Assembly: GCF_027579695.1 (NCBI RefSeq)
Contig: NC_083592.1
Location: 34,416,714-34,480,713 of the forward strand
Source: Neoarius graeffei
Taxonomy: Eukaryota > Chordata > Actinopteri > Siluriformes > Ariidae
DNA length: 64,000 nucleotides
Reading direction: 5' to 3'
Part shown: positions 21,262 through 31,240 of the stretch, one piece after another
How positions within the stretch are numbered: the stretch's first letter is position 1
Layout of the letters: each line of letters opens with the position of its first letter
The notes under the pieces: generated by a model
The model's database searches: none
The model's input: the letters and a program-made list of their open reading frames with translations, nothing else
What the model was told of the DNA's origin: nothing
Translations under genes and position numbers: made by a program

Positions 21262-21748
21262 TCTTTCTTTTGAGAAATATAAGTGGATAAAACACAGATG
21301 TACCTGTGTTCAGTTTATTATCATAAATGTTACATATTCTCGAAGCAGAATTCCTCTCATATCCAACAGTTCCAAATATGTCACTATGGCACACATTCTA
21401 GTTCACTATATTATCTTTTAAAATTGTGTACTGGTTTATATTAAATTTCTCACAGTTATTTGGTGTTAATGGTATTTCTTATATAAAGTTATATCATGTG
21501 TATATAGCAGTGTGTATATGAAGTTATGCCATGGTGAAAGAGTTAAAGCATTTGAGAAAATCCTAGTAGTGAATTTCAGCATGACTGGCAAATGAAATTG
21601 TTAATATTAGGAAGGCTGGCGATTGGACTATAAGAAAGGCTTCGTGCAGTTTCAGTTTCTGAATCGTTTATTTCAGCTGAGTCCCATCTGCTTCCAGGTT
21701 GTTCATACACAGGGAAAGTGATTCAGGTTGCTTTGCTGGCGGCAGCAG
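21262..21748. other. Unassigned sequence
   Basis: No repeat end or coding frame supported; AT-rich. Confidence 0.4.
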
Positions 21749-21759
21749 CAGCAGCTTAT

Positions 21760-22134
21760 CTCATCTCATTATCTCTAGCCACTTTATCCTGTTCTACAGG
21801 GTCGCAGGCAAGCTGGAGCCTATCCCAGCTGACTACGGGTGAAAGGCGGGGTACACCCTGGACAAGTCGCCAGGTCATCACAGGGCTGACACATAGACAC
21901 AGACAACCATTCACACTCACATTCACACCTACGGTCAATTTAGAGTCACCAGTTAACCTAACCTGCATGTCTTTGGACTGTGGGGGAAACTGGAGCACCC
22001 GGAGGAAACCCACGCGGACACGGGGAGAACATGCAAACTCCACACAGAAAGGCCCTCGCCGGCCACGGGGCTCGAACCCAGAACCTTCTTGCTGTGAGGC
22101 GACAGCGCTAACCACTACACCACCATGCCACCCA
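21760..22134 (-). mobile_element. V-SINE, full length
   Basis: ATGAG-tailed copy with an 11-bp duplication CAGCAGCTTAT at 21749-21759 and 22135-22145, inserted at a CAG-rich target. Confidence 0.95.
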
Positions 22135-22145
22135 CAGCAGCTTAT

Positions 22146-22441
22146 GGCCATAGATTTTAGTGAGGCAAGTGAGGCTAATCATAGTTGACATGCTTTAGGC
22201 TAGAATCTAGTGAAACACGCTGGACGATAGTGACCAAGTTGTGAACATAATGGTGAATGGCGCTAACAAGACCAATGAGGGAAGAAACCAACTCAATCGG
22301 AGTGTTCTCCAGAAAGGGCGCTACAATGTACAAAAAAATACATTCACCGCAGCAGAAGAGAAGAGAAGATAGATGATATACTATCTTTTGCCAACTTTGG
22401 AGGACAGGATAGCTGTAGCCATAAGCTGGTGACAGACTCTA
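22146..22441. other. Unassigned spacer
   Basis: Nothing recognised. Confidence 0.35.
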
Positions 22442-22991
22442 CACTCCCCGGCCACTTTAATATGAACTTGTTCTTGATTCTAAGATTCCTGTTCTTGGCT
22501 GGCAGGAGTGGAACCCAATGCGGCCTTCTGCTGTTGTATGCTGAGATGCTTTTCTGCTCAACACAGTTGCAAAGAGTTGCTATGAGTTGCTATATCCTTC
22601 CTGGCAGCTCAAACCAATCTGGCCATTTTCCTCTGACCTTTCTTATCAACAAAATGTTTCCACCCACAGAATGGTCGCTCACTCAAGGTTTTTTGTTTTT
22701 CGCACTATTCTGTGTAAACTCTAGAGACTGTTGGGTGTGAAAACCCCAGGAGATCAGCAGTTTCTGAAATACTCAAACCAGTCCATCTGGCTCAAACCAA
22801 CACCCACGCCACAGTGAAAGAAAGTCACACCTTGAGATCACAGTTTTACCCATTTTGATGTTTGAAGTGAACATTAACTGAAGCTCTTGATTTGTATCTG
22901 CATGATTGTGCTACTGTCAAGGGATTGACTGATTAGAGAACTGCATAAAACTGCAGGTGTATGGGTGTTCTTAATAAAGTGGCTGGTGAGT
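22442..22991 (-). mobile_element. Tc1-type remnant, same family as 14115-15995, inverted
   Basis: Left end CACTCCCCGGCCACTTTAAT after TA; right end TAAAGTGGCTGGTGAGT followed by TA-rich sequence. The interior lines up inverted with 14115-14600 and 15905-15995, and keeps degraded transposase sequence. It shows the empty site for the element nested in the other copy. Confidence 0.82.
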
Positions 22992-23110
22992 ATATATGGT
23001 GTACTTGTGGTCTGACATGTACAAGGCAAGAAGAAGACAGAAAAGATGGCTATATGACAGCATTTATTGTGTTTTCAACCTGTGTTTTCTTTCTCTCTCT
23101 CCCCCCCAAT
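22992..23110. other. Short spacer
   Basis: No feature recognised. Confidence 0.35.
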
Positions 23111-23535
23111 CTGTCCCTCTGAGTTACATGTTGATCCTGGGATTGAGATGCTGGCCTCTTCTGCCCCTCGGACCTGCTTGATCCATCCTGGTGCCCTGTG
23201 TCTGGTCGGAGTTTTATCGCACCGCTCCTGTGAAGGACGGCCCCATGAGGACAGTTGAGGGTTATACCTGTTAAAACTGTTAATATTATAGTCAGGCTGT
23301 CTGTTGTTGCCCAAATGAGGATGGGTTCCCTTTTGAATCTGGTTCCTCTCGAGGTTTCTTCCTCATGTCGTCTGAGGGAGTTTTTCCTTGCCACCGTCGC
23401 CACAGGCTTGCTTATTGGGGATAGATTAGGGATAAAATTAGCTCATGTTTTAAGTTGTTCAAATTCTGTAAAGCTGCTTTGCGACAATGTTTATTGTTAA
23501 AAGCGCTATACAAATAAGCTTGATTTGATTTGATT
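23111..23535 (+). repeat. Retroposon-like teleost repeat with (GATTT)n tail
   Basis: Blocks such as GGTTCCTCTCGAGGTTTCTTCC, GGGAGTTTTTCCTTGCCACC and AAAGCGCTATACAAATAAGC, followed by a GATTTGATTTGATT tail, match a widespread fish 3'-end repeat in general style. No coding frame. The 5' limit is approximate and the family name uncertain. Confidence 0.6.
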
Positions 23536-25104
23536 TATTGCAAACACTTTGTCATATATCACTTCATGGCCAGCTGTCGCAGTTAGAAAGGGGGAATTAA
23601 ATTTAAACTGTTTCACCTTCAATTTGAAAATTGGTATCCAATTTAGAAAACAGAAGGTAATGTATGCCAAAAATGGCATGGATTTAGTGAGACCCCTTTT
23701 CCTACATACATCAAGTGACAAGGTTTATTTAACCAGATGGTTTAGGAATCATGGACCAGGAGTCACTGGTTTTGATGGATTTAATTTAGGTGACATATAT
23801 TTATTTTCCATTTAAATAAGTAAACGTAAAAACGTAACTATAGTTTGAATAGTGAAATTCATTCTGACAGCTGTACGCTGGATATTTTCACAAGTAATAT
23901 GGCAAATTGGTATAGTCAGCTTCATGCATACAGTGCTGAGAAGACTAATATATGTAGACAAATTTAGAAAAAATATCGCTTTTGAACCTTCTCAGCTGTA
24001 ATTTTCACTGCTCGAGAATCCTTTTTTAAAATTCTGTTCAAACTCTGCCACGTCGTTTAGCAAATCTTTCTAAAAGTCAGTTATATCTGTGTCAGATGAC
24101 GCACTGTTTTCTTCAAATCAAGTCTGGAAATTATTTTCGGTTGCTTTTCCCTTATGTTTGAGGTTACTGCCTTGTTACAGGACACATCCACATTTCCTTT
24201 CTATACAAAAAAAGGAACATTTCAGAGATTTTTTTTTTAATTCAAAAACCACAGGGGATGTAAATCTTTGCTCTGAACTGTAAGATAGAAACACATTTCC
24301 GATTTTCCCATTCTATAAAACCATGGGGGATGCAAACCTTTGCACTCAACTGTACAGTATAGAAAATATTATGCCTGCAGGACCGTGATGTAACAAAGTG
24401 CAAAGCTGTGACAAGTGAAAATGTGCATGTGCGTGTTTAAAAGGGTGAGCTGTTGAGCTCTGGTGTGAATGAGTAAGGGGTTAGAATATAGCACTGGAGA
24501 TGTGATGGCTGAACTCGGTTTTAGCTGACATTGCCCATCTGTGATTCGCCCCCACTCTGGAGCCCTCTGAGAGTACTGCTGTCTGAACCTTCTGCCACAC
24601 ACACACACACTCAGTCAGATGGATAGACACGCACATCCACAAACAGATGCACAGATGGGTGCATGGAGTCACACTCAGTCTGATAACAGAAAGACATACT
24701 GTGGTTTTAAACATATATCGAACGAGTCCAGTTGTGTCAGCAAACAGTAATGTTTCATTTTGCAGCTTAATGTCCCACCACCATGTCCCTCTGTCTCACT
24801 CTGTTTTAAGGACAGCGGCTGGCCCGGTGCTCCATTCTGAGCCTATAATAAGTGCACTCTGGACTGAATCACTGCCATGTAGCTTTGTGGCCCCCATCTT
24901 TCATTAGCTTTCACTCTAGGCGGTCCCATGCCCAAACGCTCCTTTAGGAGAGACCATAATGCAGATCAAAAGAACTCATATTCAGCCAGAAGCCCCAGGG
25001 AGTTCCTTTTTTCCTGTGGGTTTTTGAGCCCTGACTTATTCAGTGTGTTGGAAAAGAGTACACAGGCAAGAGACTAGTGACTACAGACGATTCACGAGCG
25101 GTGA

Positions 25105-25106
<2 letters not shown>
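23536..25106. other. Unassigned ~1.6 kb
   Basis: No element ends and no convincing genes; many short frames on both strands, none with a recognisable motif. A short CA run lies at about 24597-24610. Confidence 0.4.

Positions 25107-25170
<64 letters not shown>
25107..25170. repeat. Compound microsatellite (GT)n(GA)n
   Basis: About 14 GT units followed by about 18 GA units; the same compound type as 1513-1578. Confidence 0.97.
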
Positions 25171-25171
<1 letters not shown>

Positions 25172-25422
25172 TTTCCAAATGGTGTCTAATCTAATCTGTG
25201 AGAAATTATAAACCATGAGAGTAAATCTTATTTTTTTCATGGTCCAGTTTCCATCAAATCGTGCGCTCTGTTTGGCTCGCGAGCGGTCTGGAATCCTACA
25301 ATCCGGACCCCGGTTACAGACCTTTGACGACTTGCTCGTTCACAACAACAACAGACATATTAGCAATTTTTTGTCAACATTTATTTTTGCATTTCTCAGT
25401 ATAACAGCATTAATTTTACAGC

Positions 25423-25532
25423 ATGGATAGCAATAACGACAGTGTTCACAGCGAAAACGAGTTTTACTACCCTGATGAAGACGAAATAAAAGAAAACATT
25501 TCAGGAGAAAGCCGAAAACGAGCTTGTAGCAG
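25423..25532 (+). CDS. Transposon-type first exon, acidic N-terminus
   Basis: From the ATG at 25423 (context CAGCATGG) a 36-codon block is rich in Ser, Asn, Asp and Glu, includes ENEFYYPDEDEIKENI and ends in a basic SRKRAC patch. A GT donor-like AG/GTTTGT follows at 25532-25533. The upstream 150 bases resemble a 5' leader. The composition and a palindrome lying just downstream suggest the start of a DNA-transposon-encoded protein. No matching later exons are visible; family not recognised. Confidence 0.35.
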
Positions 25533-25614
25533 GTTTGTTCTAAATATGGTTTCCCTTTTGGCACTCTCATTTTCTGTTAGAATTTGGTAAAGAAAAAAAG
25601 AAGTATATTATTTA

Positions 25615-25755
25615 CCAGCTTAAGGTCGGTCCGTATCATGAAATAACGTGACCTCGGCCTTGAAAATACTGACCTCGGACAAGAGACCTCGGTCAGTATT
25701 TTCAAGACCTCGGTCACGGTATTTCACGATATGGACCGACCTTAAGCTGGTAAAG
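25615..25755. repeat. Near-perfect palindrome (foldback element), copy 1
   Basis: CCAGCTTAAGGTCGGTCCGTATC on the left pairs with GATATGGACCGACCTTAAGCTGG on the right; the inner arms TGACCTCGG...GACCTCGGTCA also pair. The whole ~140-bp unit can fold into one hairpin. A shorter relative is at 57601-57712. Confidence 0.9.
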
Positions 25756-26305
25756 AATATATATGTATTTTAGGTAAAGTTCTTTCACTACAATCCCTTT
25801 TGAAAGCACCATTGTTTTTGTTGCCTGAACTGAAAGACTAAATTAATGTAAGTCATCATTCACTGAATGATGGCTGCATGTTGGTGCACAATGCATTTTC
25901 AGAATGATACTGTTGGGCCAACTTAAAATAAATAAATAAATAAGTCCCCGTCTGGTAAAACTGTGTAATGCAATCCAAAGGATTTTTGGATACAGGCCAC
26001 TACTATTGTAATCTGTGTCAATCATAAACACTGGAATTTATTTAACGCCTGCATTTTAAATGTCTTGGAAGAGGTCATACATATTCATGACTTACTGTGA
26101 CAGGCTCCACCGAGCGAGTGATCCAGGAGTCTTATGACTGCTGCCATAATGTATGATTGCCATGACAGCATAAATGTCACATGCTAATCTTACTCAAGTG
26201 CACTCCAGTTAGCATTACAACATATACAGTAGAAATGAACCTCAACTGACATGACTAATGACAGCAGGAGAATGTATGACATGACCAAGTTTACAATGTG
26301 GTTAT
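25756..26305. other. Unassigned sequence before the LTR element
   Basis: No feature recognised except a short (AATA)n run near 25926. Confidence 0.4.
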
Positions 26306-26310
26306 GACAC

Positions 26311-26619
26311 TGTAGCGGGTCGGTATTGGTGGGTGGAGCACAGAGGACGGCAGGACAGAGATCAGGTTCAAAATAGCGTTTATTGCTACACTTTTCAGTT
26401 TAACAACTGAAACTCGAATAGACACACACACAACTGGCATCTTGTTCAGGGATGAGCTCTCCTCTGCTCTCAGCTCTCCCTCTTTAAATAGGGCGCGGTC
26501 ACTGGGAAGACACACAAACACAGGTTAATTGATGTCAGGTGTAGTGATTCTGCCACTTACCTTCCCTGACTCCGCCCTCCTGTCACAGACCGGTGCTTGA
26601 CCACGCCCCCACTGCCACA
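26311..26619 (-). repeat. 3' LTR of the Gmr1-type element (309 bp)
   Basis: Canonical TG...CA ends in the element's sense (TGTGGC...GCTACA). A TATA-like TATTTAAA lies at 26483-26490 and an AATAAA signal at 26379-26384 on the element strand. It differs from the other LTR by about nine substitutions, all transitions, and a 6-bp change in a CA run. The pol frame ends inside it. Confidence 0.96.
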
Positions 26620-29514
26620 TACCCCCACTGCCCGACTCAGGCCGGGTGGCCGTCCGGCCTGCAGCCGACTCCCCCCCCCCCCTTGACGGGAGAGGAAGTC
26701 CGCCACGACCATCTGCTCCCCCGGCCTGTGGACCACCTTGAAATTAAAGGGTTGGAGTGCCAGATACCAACGGGTGATCCGCGCGTTGGCATCCTTCATG
26801 CGGTGGAGCCACTGGAGGGGCGCGTGGTCCGAACAGAGGGTGAAAGGGCGCCCCAGCAGGTAGTACCGGAGGGCGAGGACCGCCCACTTGATGGCCAGAC
26901 ACTCTTTCTCTATGGTGCTGTAGTGCACCTCATGCACTGACAGCTTCCTGCTGATATACAGGATGGGGCGGTCCTCCCCCTCCACCTCCTGGGACAAAAC
27001 CGCCCCCAGCCCTCTTTCCGACGCGTCGGTCTGCAACATAAAGGGGAGAGAAAAGTCAGGAGAGTGTAAAAGTGGCCCTCCACACAGTGCAGCCTTTACC
27101 TCAGAAAAAGCCCGCTGGCATTGCTCCGTCCACTGGACCGGATCTGGTGCCCCCTTTTTAGTGAGATCGGTCAGCGGGCTGGTGACGTCCGAATAATTAG
27201 GTATAAACCTACGATAATAGCCAGCCAGCCCCAGGAACTGTCTCACCCCCTTTTTGGTCTTGGGCCTCGGGCAGGCCGCAATTGCTGCGGTCTTGTTAAT
27301 TTGGGGACGCACCTGCCCATTGCCCAAGTGGAAGCCCAGATACTGTACTTCCACCCACCCAATCGCACACTTCTTCGGGTTGGCTGTGAGGCCTGCTCGC
27401 CTCAGCGACCTAAGAATGGCCCTTAGATGTTTGAGGTGCCTCGGCCAGTCATTGTTATAGACGATGATGTCGTCGAGATAAGTGGCCGGATAGGTGGCGT
27501 GGGGGCCGAGGACCCTGTCCATCAGTCGCTGAAACGTAGCGGGCGCCCCAAACAGCCCAAACAGAAGTGTGACAACTTGGTGTAAACCAAACGGTGTGGA
27601 AAAGGCCATTTTTTCTTGGGATAATGGAGTCAAGGGGATCTGCCAATATCCCTTCATCAAATCCAGTGTCAAATAAAAATGAGCAGTGCTGAGTCGATCG
27701 AGCAACTCATCAATACGAAGCATTGGGTACGCATCGAATTTAGACACCGCATTGACTTTTCTATAGTCCACACAGAACCGGACCGACCCGTCGGCCTTGG
27801 GTACCAAGACCACCGGGCTGCTCCAGTCACTGTGGGACTCCTCGACGATGCCCATTTTGAGCATGGGCTCAAGTTCTTCCCGAACCACCTTTTTTTTGTG
27901 TTCGGGTAGCCTGTAAGGGTGGCTATGCACTACCACCCCCGGGGGCGTCTCGATGTGGTGCTCTATGAGGTTAGTGCGACCGGGCAGGGGCGAGAACACA
28001 TCCAAAAACTCGGTCTGCAACTGGGCTACCTCCGTGAGTTGGGTCGGGGAGAGGTGGTCTCCACAGGGGACCGGAGAGGTACGTGATGCCACTGCCCCTT
28101 TTTGAACCTCCGGCCCCAGCTCTGCCTTCTCCGGAACCACCGACACCAACGCCACGGGGACCTCCTCATTCCAGAGTTTAAGCAGATTGAGGTGGTAAAT
28201 CTGTAGCGCCCCACCCCTGTCCATTCGCCTCACCTCGTAGTCGACGTCCCCGACTCGCCGTGTGACCTCAAAGGGTCCTTGCCACTTGGCGATCAATTTG
28301 GAGCTCGACGTGGGCAACAGTACGAGTACCTTATCTCCCGGTGTGAACTCCCTAAGGCGCGTACCCTTGTTGTACAGGCGGGCTTGCTGTTCTTGGGCCT
28401 GCCGCAAATTCTCCTGGGTTAGGTGGGTGAGTGTGTGGAGTTTTGCGCGCAGGTCCATAACATATTGAATTTTGTTCTTACTTTGTGAAGGTCCCTCCTC
28501 CCAATTTTCCCGCAGCACGTCTAGAATGCCACGCGGCTTACGCCCATATAATAATTTGAATGGGGAGAACCCTGTGGAGGCTTGGGGGACCTCTCGCACT
28601 GAAAACAACAAGGGCTCAAGCCACTTATCCCAATTACATGCGTCCTCACTTACGAATTTTTTAATGATATTCTTGAGGGTGCGATTGAATCGTTCCACTA
28701 AACCGTCCGTTTGTGGGTGATACACGCTGGTGCGGATCGGCTTAATCCCTAATAACCCATACAGTTCGCGCAGTGTCCGTGACATAAATGTGGTGCCTTG
28801 ATCAGTCAGAATCTCTTTCGGGATTCCAACTTGGGAGATAACGTGGAAGAGCGCCTCTGCAATACTGCATGCTGAGATATTGCGCAGAGGCACTGCTTCT
28901 GGGTATCGCGTTGCATAGTCCACCAGAACTAATATAAAGCGGTACCCTCGTGCTGACCGATCTAATGGCCCGACGAGATCCATCCCAATTCTTTCAAACG
29001 GGGTCTCGATTAATGGAAGAGGGTGCAAAGGCGCTTTTGGAATGGCCGCTGGATTTACTAACTGGCATTCGCGGCATGCCGTACACCACCTACGAACATT
29101 GCCGCGAATCCCCGGCCAATAGAATCGGGCCATTATTCGGGCTAGTATCTTATCCTGCCCTAGGTGTCCAGCCATGGGATTAAAGTGAGCCGCCTGGAAT
29201 ACCAATTCCCGGTGGCTCTTTGGAATTAAAAGTTGCGTGACTCACTCTTTAGTTTGAGTGTCCTGCGTCACTCGGTATAATCTATCCTTCATAATCGTGA
29301 AGTAGGGGAAGGACGGGGTGGCGTTCGGCTGGAGCGTTTGACCATCGATTACTCTCACTTGGTCAAACGCATGTCGCAGAGTCTCGTCTCGTGACTGCTC
29401 TAATGGGAAATCTGTGAGGGATTCCCCAACAGAGAGAGGAGGGGCCGGCGGCTCCTCACTCTGATGTGGATGACGTAGACGGCTCTGTGACAGCTGCTCC
29501 CGCCAAAGCGACAC
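26557..29514 (-). pseudogene. pol: pol: integrase, reverse transcriptase, RNase H
   Basis: An 882-codon uninterrupted frame (29205 to 26557) continues upstream in the same frame to 29514 across a single TGA at 29242-29244. Counting from the methionine at 29205: the HHCC zinc region is H7, H14, C41, C44; integrase catalytic residues D76, D135 and E171 give exact D,D(35)E spacing; a GPY/F-type module lies at about 306-325. Reverse transcriptase covers about 385-590, with D515 and the YLDD box at 576-579. The RNase H catalytic acids are D727, E768 and D793. All three enzymes keep their active-site residues. Integrase comes first, unlike most Ty3/gypsy elements. The C-terminus runs ~60 bp into the 3' LTR. 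The stop may be mutation or, less likely, readthrough; frameshifts lie just upstream. Confidence 0.93.
26620..26632 (-). promoter_or_regulatory. Polypurine tract for plus-strand priming
   Basis: Immediately next to the 3' LTR the element strand reads CAGTGGGGGTA, a purine-rich tract in the expected place. Short, but position and composition fit. Confidence 0.7.
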
Positions 29515-29870
29515 CAGGACCTCCCCCGGTTAAATGGCAGGACCCACTCTTTACTAAGTGTGTCATTAAATCCCGAAATCCCGGCCAATCAGTCCCCAAA
29601 ATTAAAGAGTGGGTAAGGCGAGGATTAACCGCCGCCTTCACTATAATTTTTCCCCTCGGAAAAAAATGTGGACCGACACCAAAGGGTAGCTGTGAACGTC
29701 CCCGTGCACACACAACACCTTCACCCCCTGTGCTCCCCCCAATGCCTCGTTTTGCACCAGGCTTTGGTGAACTGAGGTCTGATTACAACCAGAATCCACC
29801 AACGTCTGATATGTATCCCCTTGAATACTCACCGGTATGCGATACGCTCCGGCCCGATCGAGGGCGGCCT
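29460..29870 (-). pseudogene. Retropepsin-like protease region, frame-shifted
   Basis: The N-terminal part carries the aspartic-protease signature DSG (about 29788-29796, context LVDSGC). The C-terminal part, with the flap-distal hydrophobic-G-D type block LILGTDW at about 29600, is in another frame. The break lies near the A/T homopolymer at about 29658-29666. A further shift near 29455-29470 separates it from the integrase frame. The active-site aspartate is kept. Confidence 0.8.
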
Positions 29871-30134
29871 CTGGCGCATCGGGGATCCGAACCACCGCGC
29901 CCACCTCCATTGCCGTGCACTGCTGTTGGAGGTGGCCCGGTTCCCCGCAGCGCCAGCAAACCGGCCCGGGCTTCCTCTCTGCACCGGTATTCTGGGGCTC
30001 ACTCAACTGAGGGGGGGGAGAGACAGACGCAGAAGGGAGAAACGGGAGGGCACCGCGGGTGCGGCGGTCCAGCTGGGGTGGTGCCGGCCCCCGCCTCCGC
30101 GGTGGGGGAATGGGGTGAGGACGGGACACAGGAG

Positions 30135-30165
<31 letters not shown>

Positions 30166-30840
30166 AGAGAAGAGAAGAGGCTGTCTGCTGTCCTGCTGCC
30201 GGAACAGCCGCCAAATGGTCCTCCGCCAGCTCGATGGCCTGATCCAGCGATGCCGGGCGGTGGCACTGGACCCACTCCGCGGTTCCTGCTGGCAAGCGTG
30301 CGACGAACTGCTCCAGCACCACCTGATCAATGATCTCCTCGGCGTCATGGTTGTTGGCCCTCAGCCACCACCAGCAGGCATCCTGGAGTTGCTGGCCAAA
30401 CGCGAACAGCCGGCCGACTTCCTCCAAGCGCAAGGCGCGGAAGCGCTGGTGCTGCTGTTCTGGGGTGCGCCCCATGCGCTGGAGGACGGCCCGGCGGAGG
30501 TCCGCGTAGGCCAGCAGGCGGGGAGCTGTAGCGCGGCCAGCTGCGCCTCTCCTGTTAGCAGGGGGAGGAGGCGCGCCGCGCGCTGCTCCATCGGCCACCC
30601 CGAGGCCTCTGCGACTTGCTCGAAGAGCATGATAAAAGCCTCGGGGTCGTCCTGCGGACCCATCTTGGTTACGGTGAGGGGGGATGGGCCCGAGGTGGGA
30701 GCGCTGGTGGACCCCGCCGATGCAAGGAGGTGCCGGAACGCCTCCCGATCTTCTTGCAGGGCCAGCACCAGGGCCTCGAAGCACCGTTCTTGTTCCTTGT
30801 GGAGGGTGACTAGTGCCTGGTGCTGGCTTTGCTGGGCCAT
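29640..30840 (-). pseudogene. gag: gag: SCAN-like capsid and zinc knuckle, frame-shifted
   Basis: The likely start is the ATG at 30840 (MAQQSQHQ), just inside the primer site; the first ~100 residues are helical and Q/E-rich. A frame break at about 30515-30535 leads to the capsid core at 30212-30502, whose helical pattern (DLRRAVLQRM, LVLEQFVARLP-like, CHRPASLDQAIELAEDHL) resembles the SCAN domain. A second break falls in the GA/CT microsatellite (30137-30172), and the third frame holds the CCHC knuckle CWRCGEPGHLQQQC at 29917-29958. The Gmr1 capsid is the proposed ancestor of vertebrate SCAN domains, and this copy fits that. Breaks look like slippage at simple sequence rather than programmed frameshifting. 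Confidence 0.85.
30137..30172. repeat. (GA)n microsatellite within gag
   Basis: About 17 GA units inside coding sequence; the gag frame differs on its two sides, so length change here probably caused the frameshift. Confidence 0.95.
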
Positions 30841-30900
30841 GGCGAAGGTCGGCGAACGGGGAGGACTCCATGGGGCTGATCGGCTGCTGTGCTCCACAAT

Positions 30901-30919
30901 GTCCCGGGTTTCAGCACCA
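30901..30919 (-). promoter_or_regulatory. Primer binding site, tRNA-Phe-like
   Basis: One base inside the 5' LTR the element strand reads TGGTGCTGAAACCCGGGA, complementary to the 3' end of vertebrate tRNA-Phe (known 3' sequence TCCCGGGTTTCGGCACCA) at 17 of 18 positions. Confidence 0.85.
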
Positions 30920-30920
30920 C

Positions 30921-31235
30921 TGTAGCGGGTCAGTATTGGTGGGTGGAGCACAGAGGACGGCAGGACAGAGATCAGGTTCAAAATAGTGTTTATTGCTACA
31001 CTTTTCAGTTTAACAATTGAAACTCGAATAGACACACACACACACACGACTGGCGTCTTGTTCAGGGATGAGCTCTCCTCTGCTCTCAGCTCTCCCTCTT
31101 TAAATAGGGCGCGGTCACTGGGAAGACACACAAACACAGGTTAATTGATGTCAGGTGTAGTGATTCTGCCACTTACCTTCCCTGACTCCGCCCTCCTGTC
31201 ACAGACCAGCGCTTGACCATGCCCCCGCTGCCACA
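30921..31235 (-). repeat. 5' LTR of the Gmr1-type element (315 bp)
   Basis: Matches 26311-26619 with roughly 3% substitution. TATA-like sequence at 31099-31106 and AATAAA at 30989-30994 in element sense place the likely promoter and poly(A) site. Confidence 0.96.
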
Positions 31236-31240
31236 GACAC

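Larger units (their letters stand above)
26306..31240 (-). mobile_element. Gmr1-type Ty3/gypsy LTR retrotransposon, complete structure
   Basis: A 4.9-kb element on the minus strand bounded by perfect 5-bp duplications GACAC (26306-26310 and 31236-31240). Order in its own sense: 5' LTR, tRNA-Phe primer site, gag (SCAN-like capsid, zinc knuckle), protease, integrase, reverse transcriptase, RNase H, polypurine tract, 3' LTR. Integrase upstream of reverse transcriptase is the Ty1/copia-like order described for the deuterostome Gmr1-like branch of Ty3/gypsy. Present-day coding is disrupted by at least four frame breaks and one stop, so this copy is non-autonomous, though structurally intact. No env-like frame is seen. 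Confidence 0.95.

Noticed and set aside
26557..29205. The pol frame as a domesticated host gene
   Set aside because: Its intact LTRs, primer site, polypurine tract and target duplication show an ordinary retrotransposon copy.
29466..30925. Long plus-strand frames (258, 170, 236 codons)
   Set aside because: Antisense shadows of the GC-rich gag-protease region; the minus strand carries the recognisable domains.
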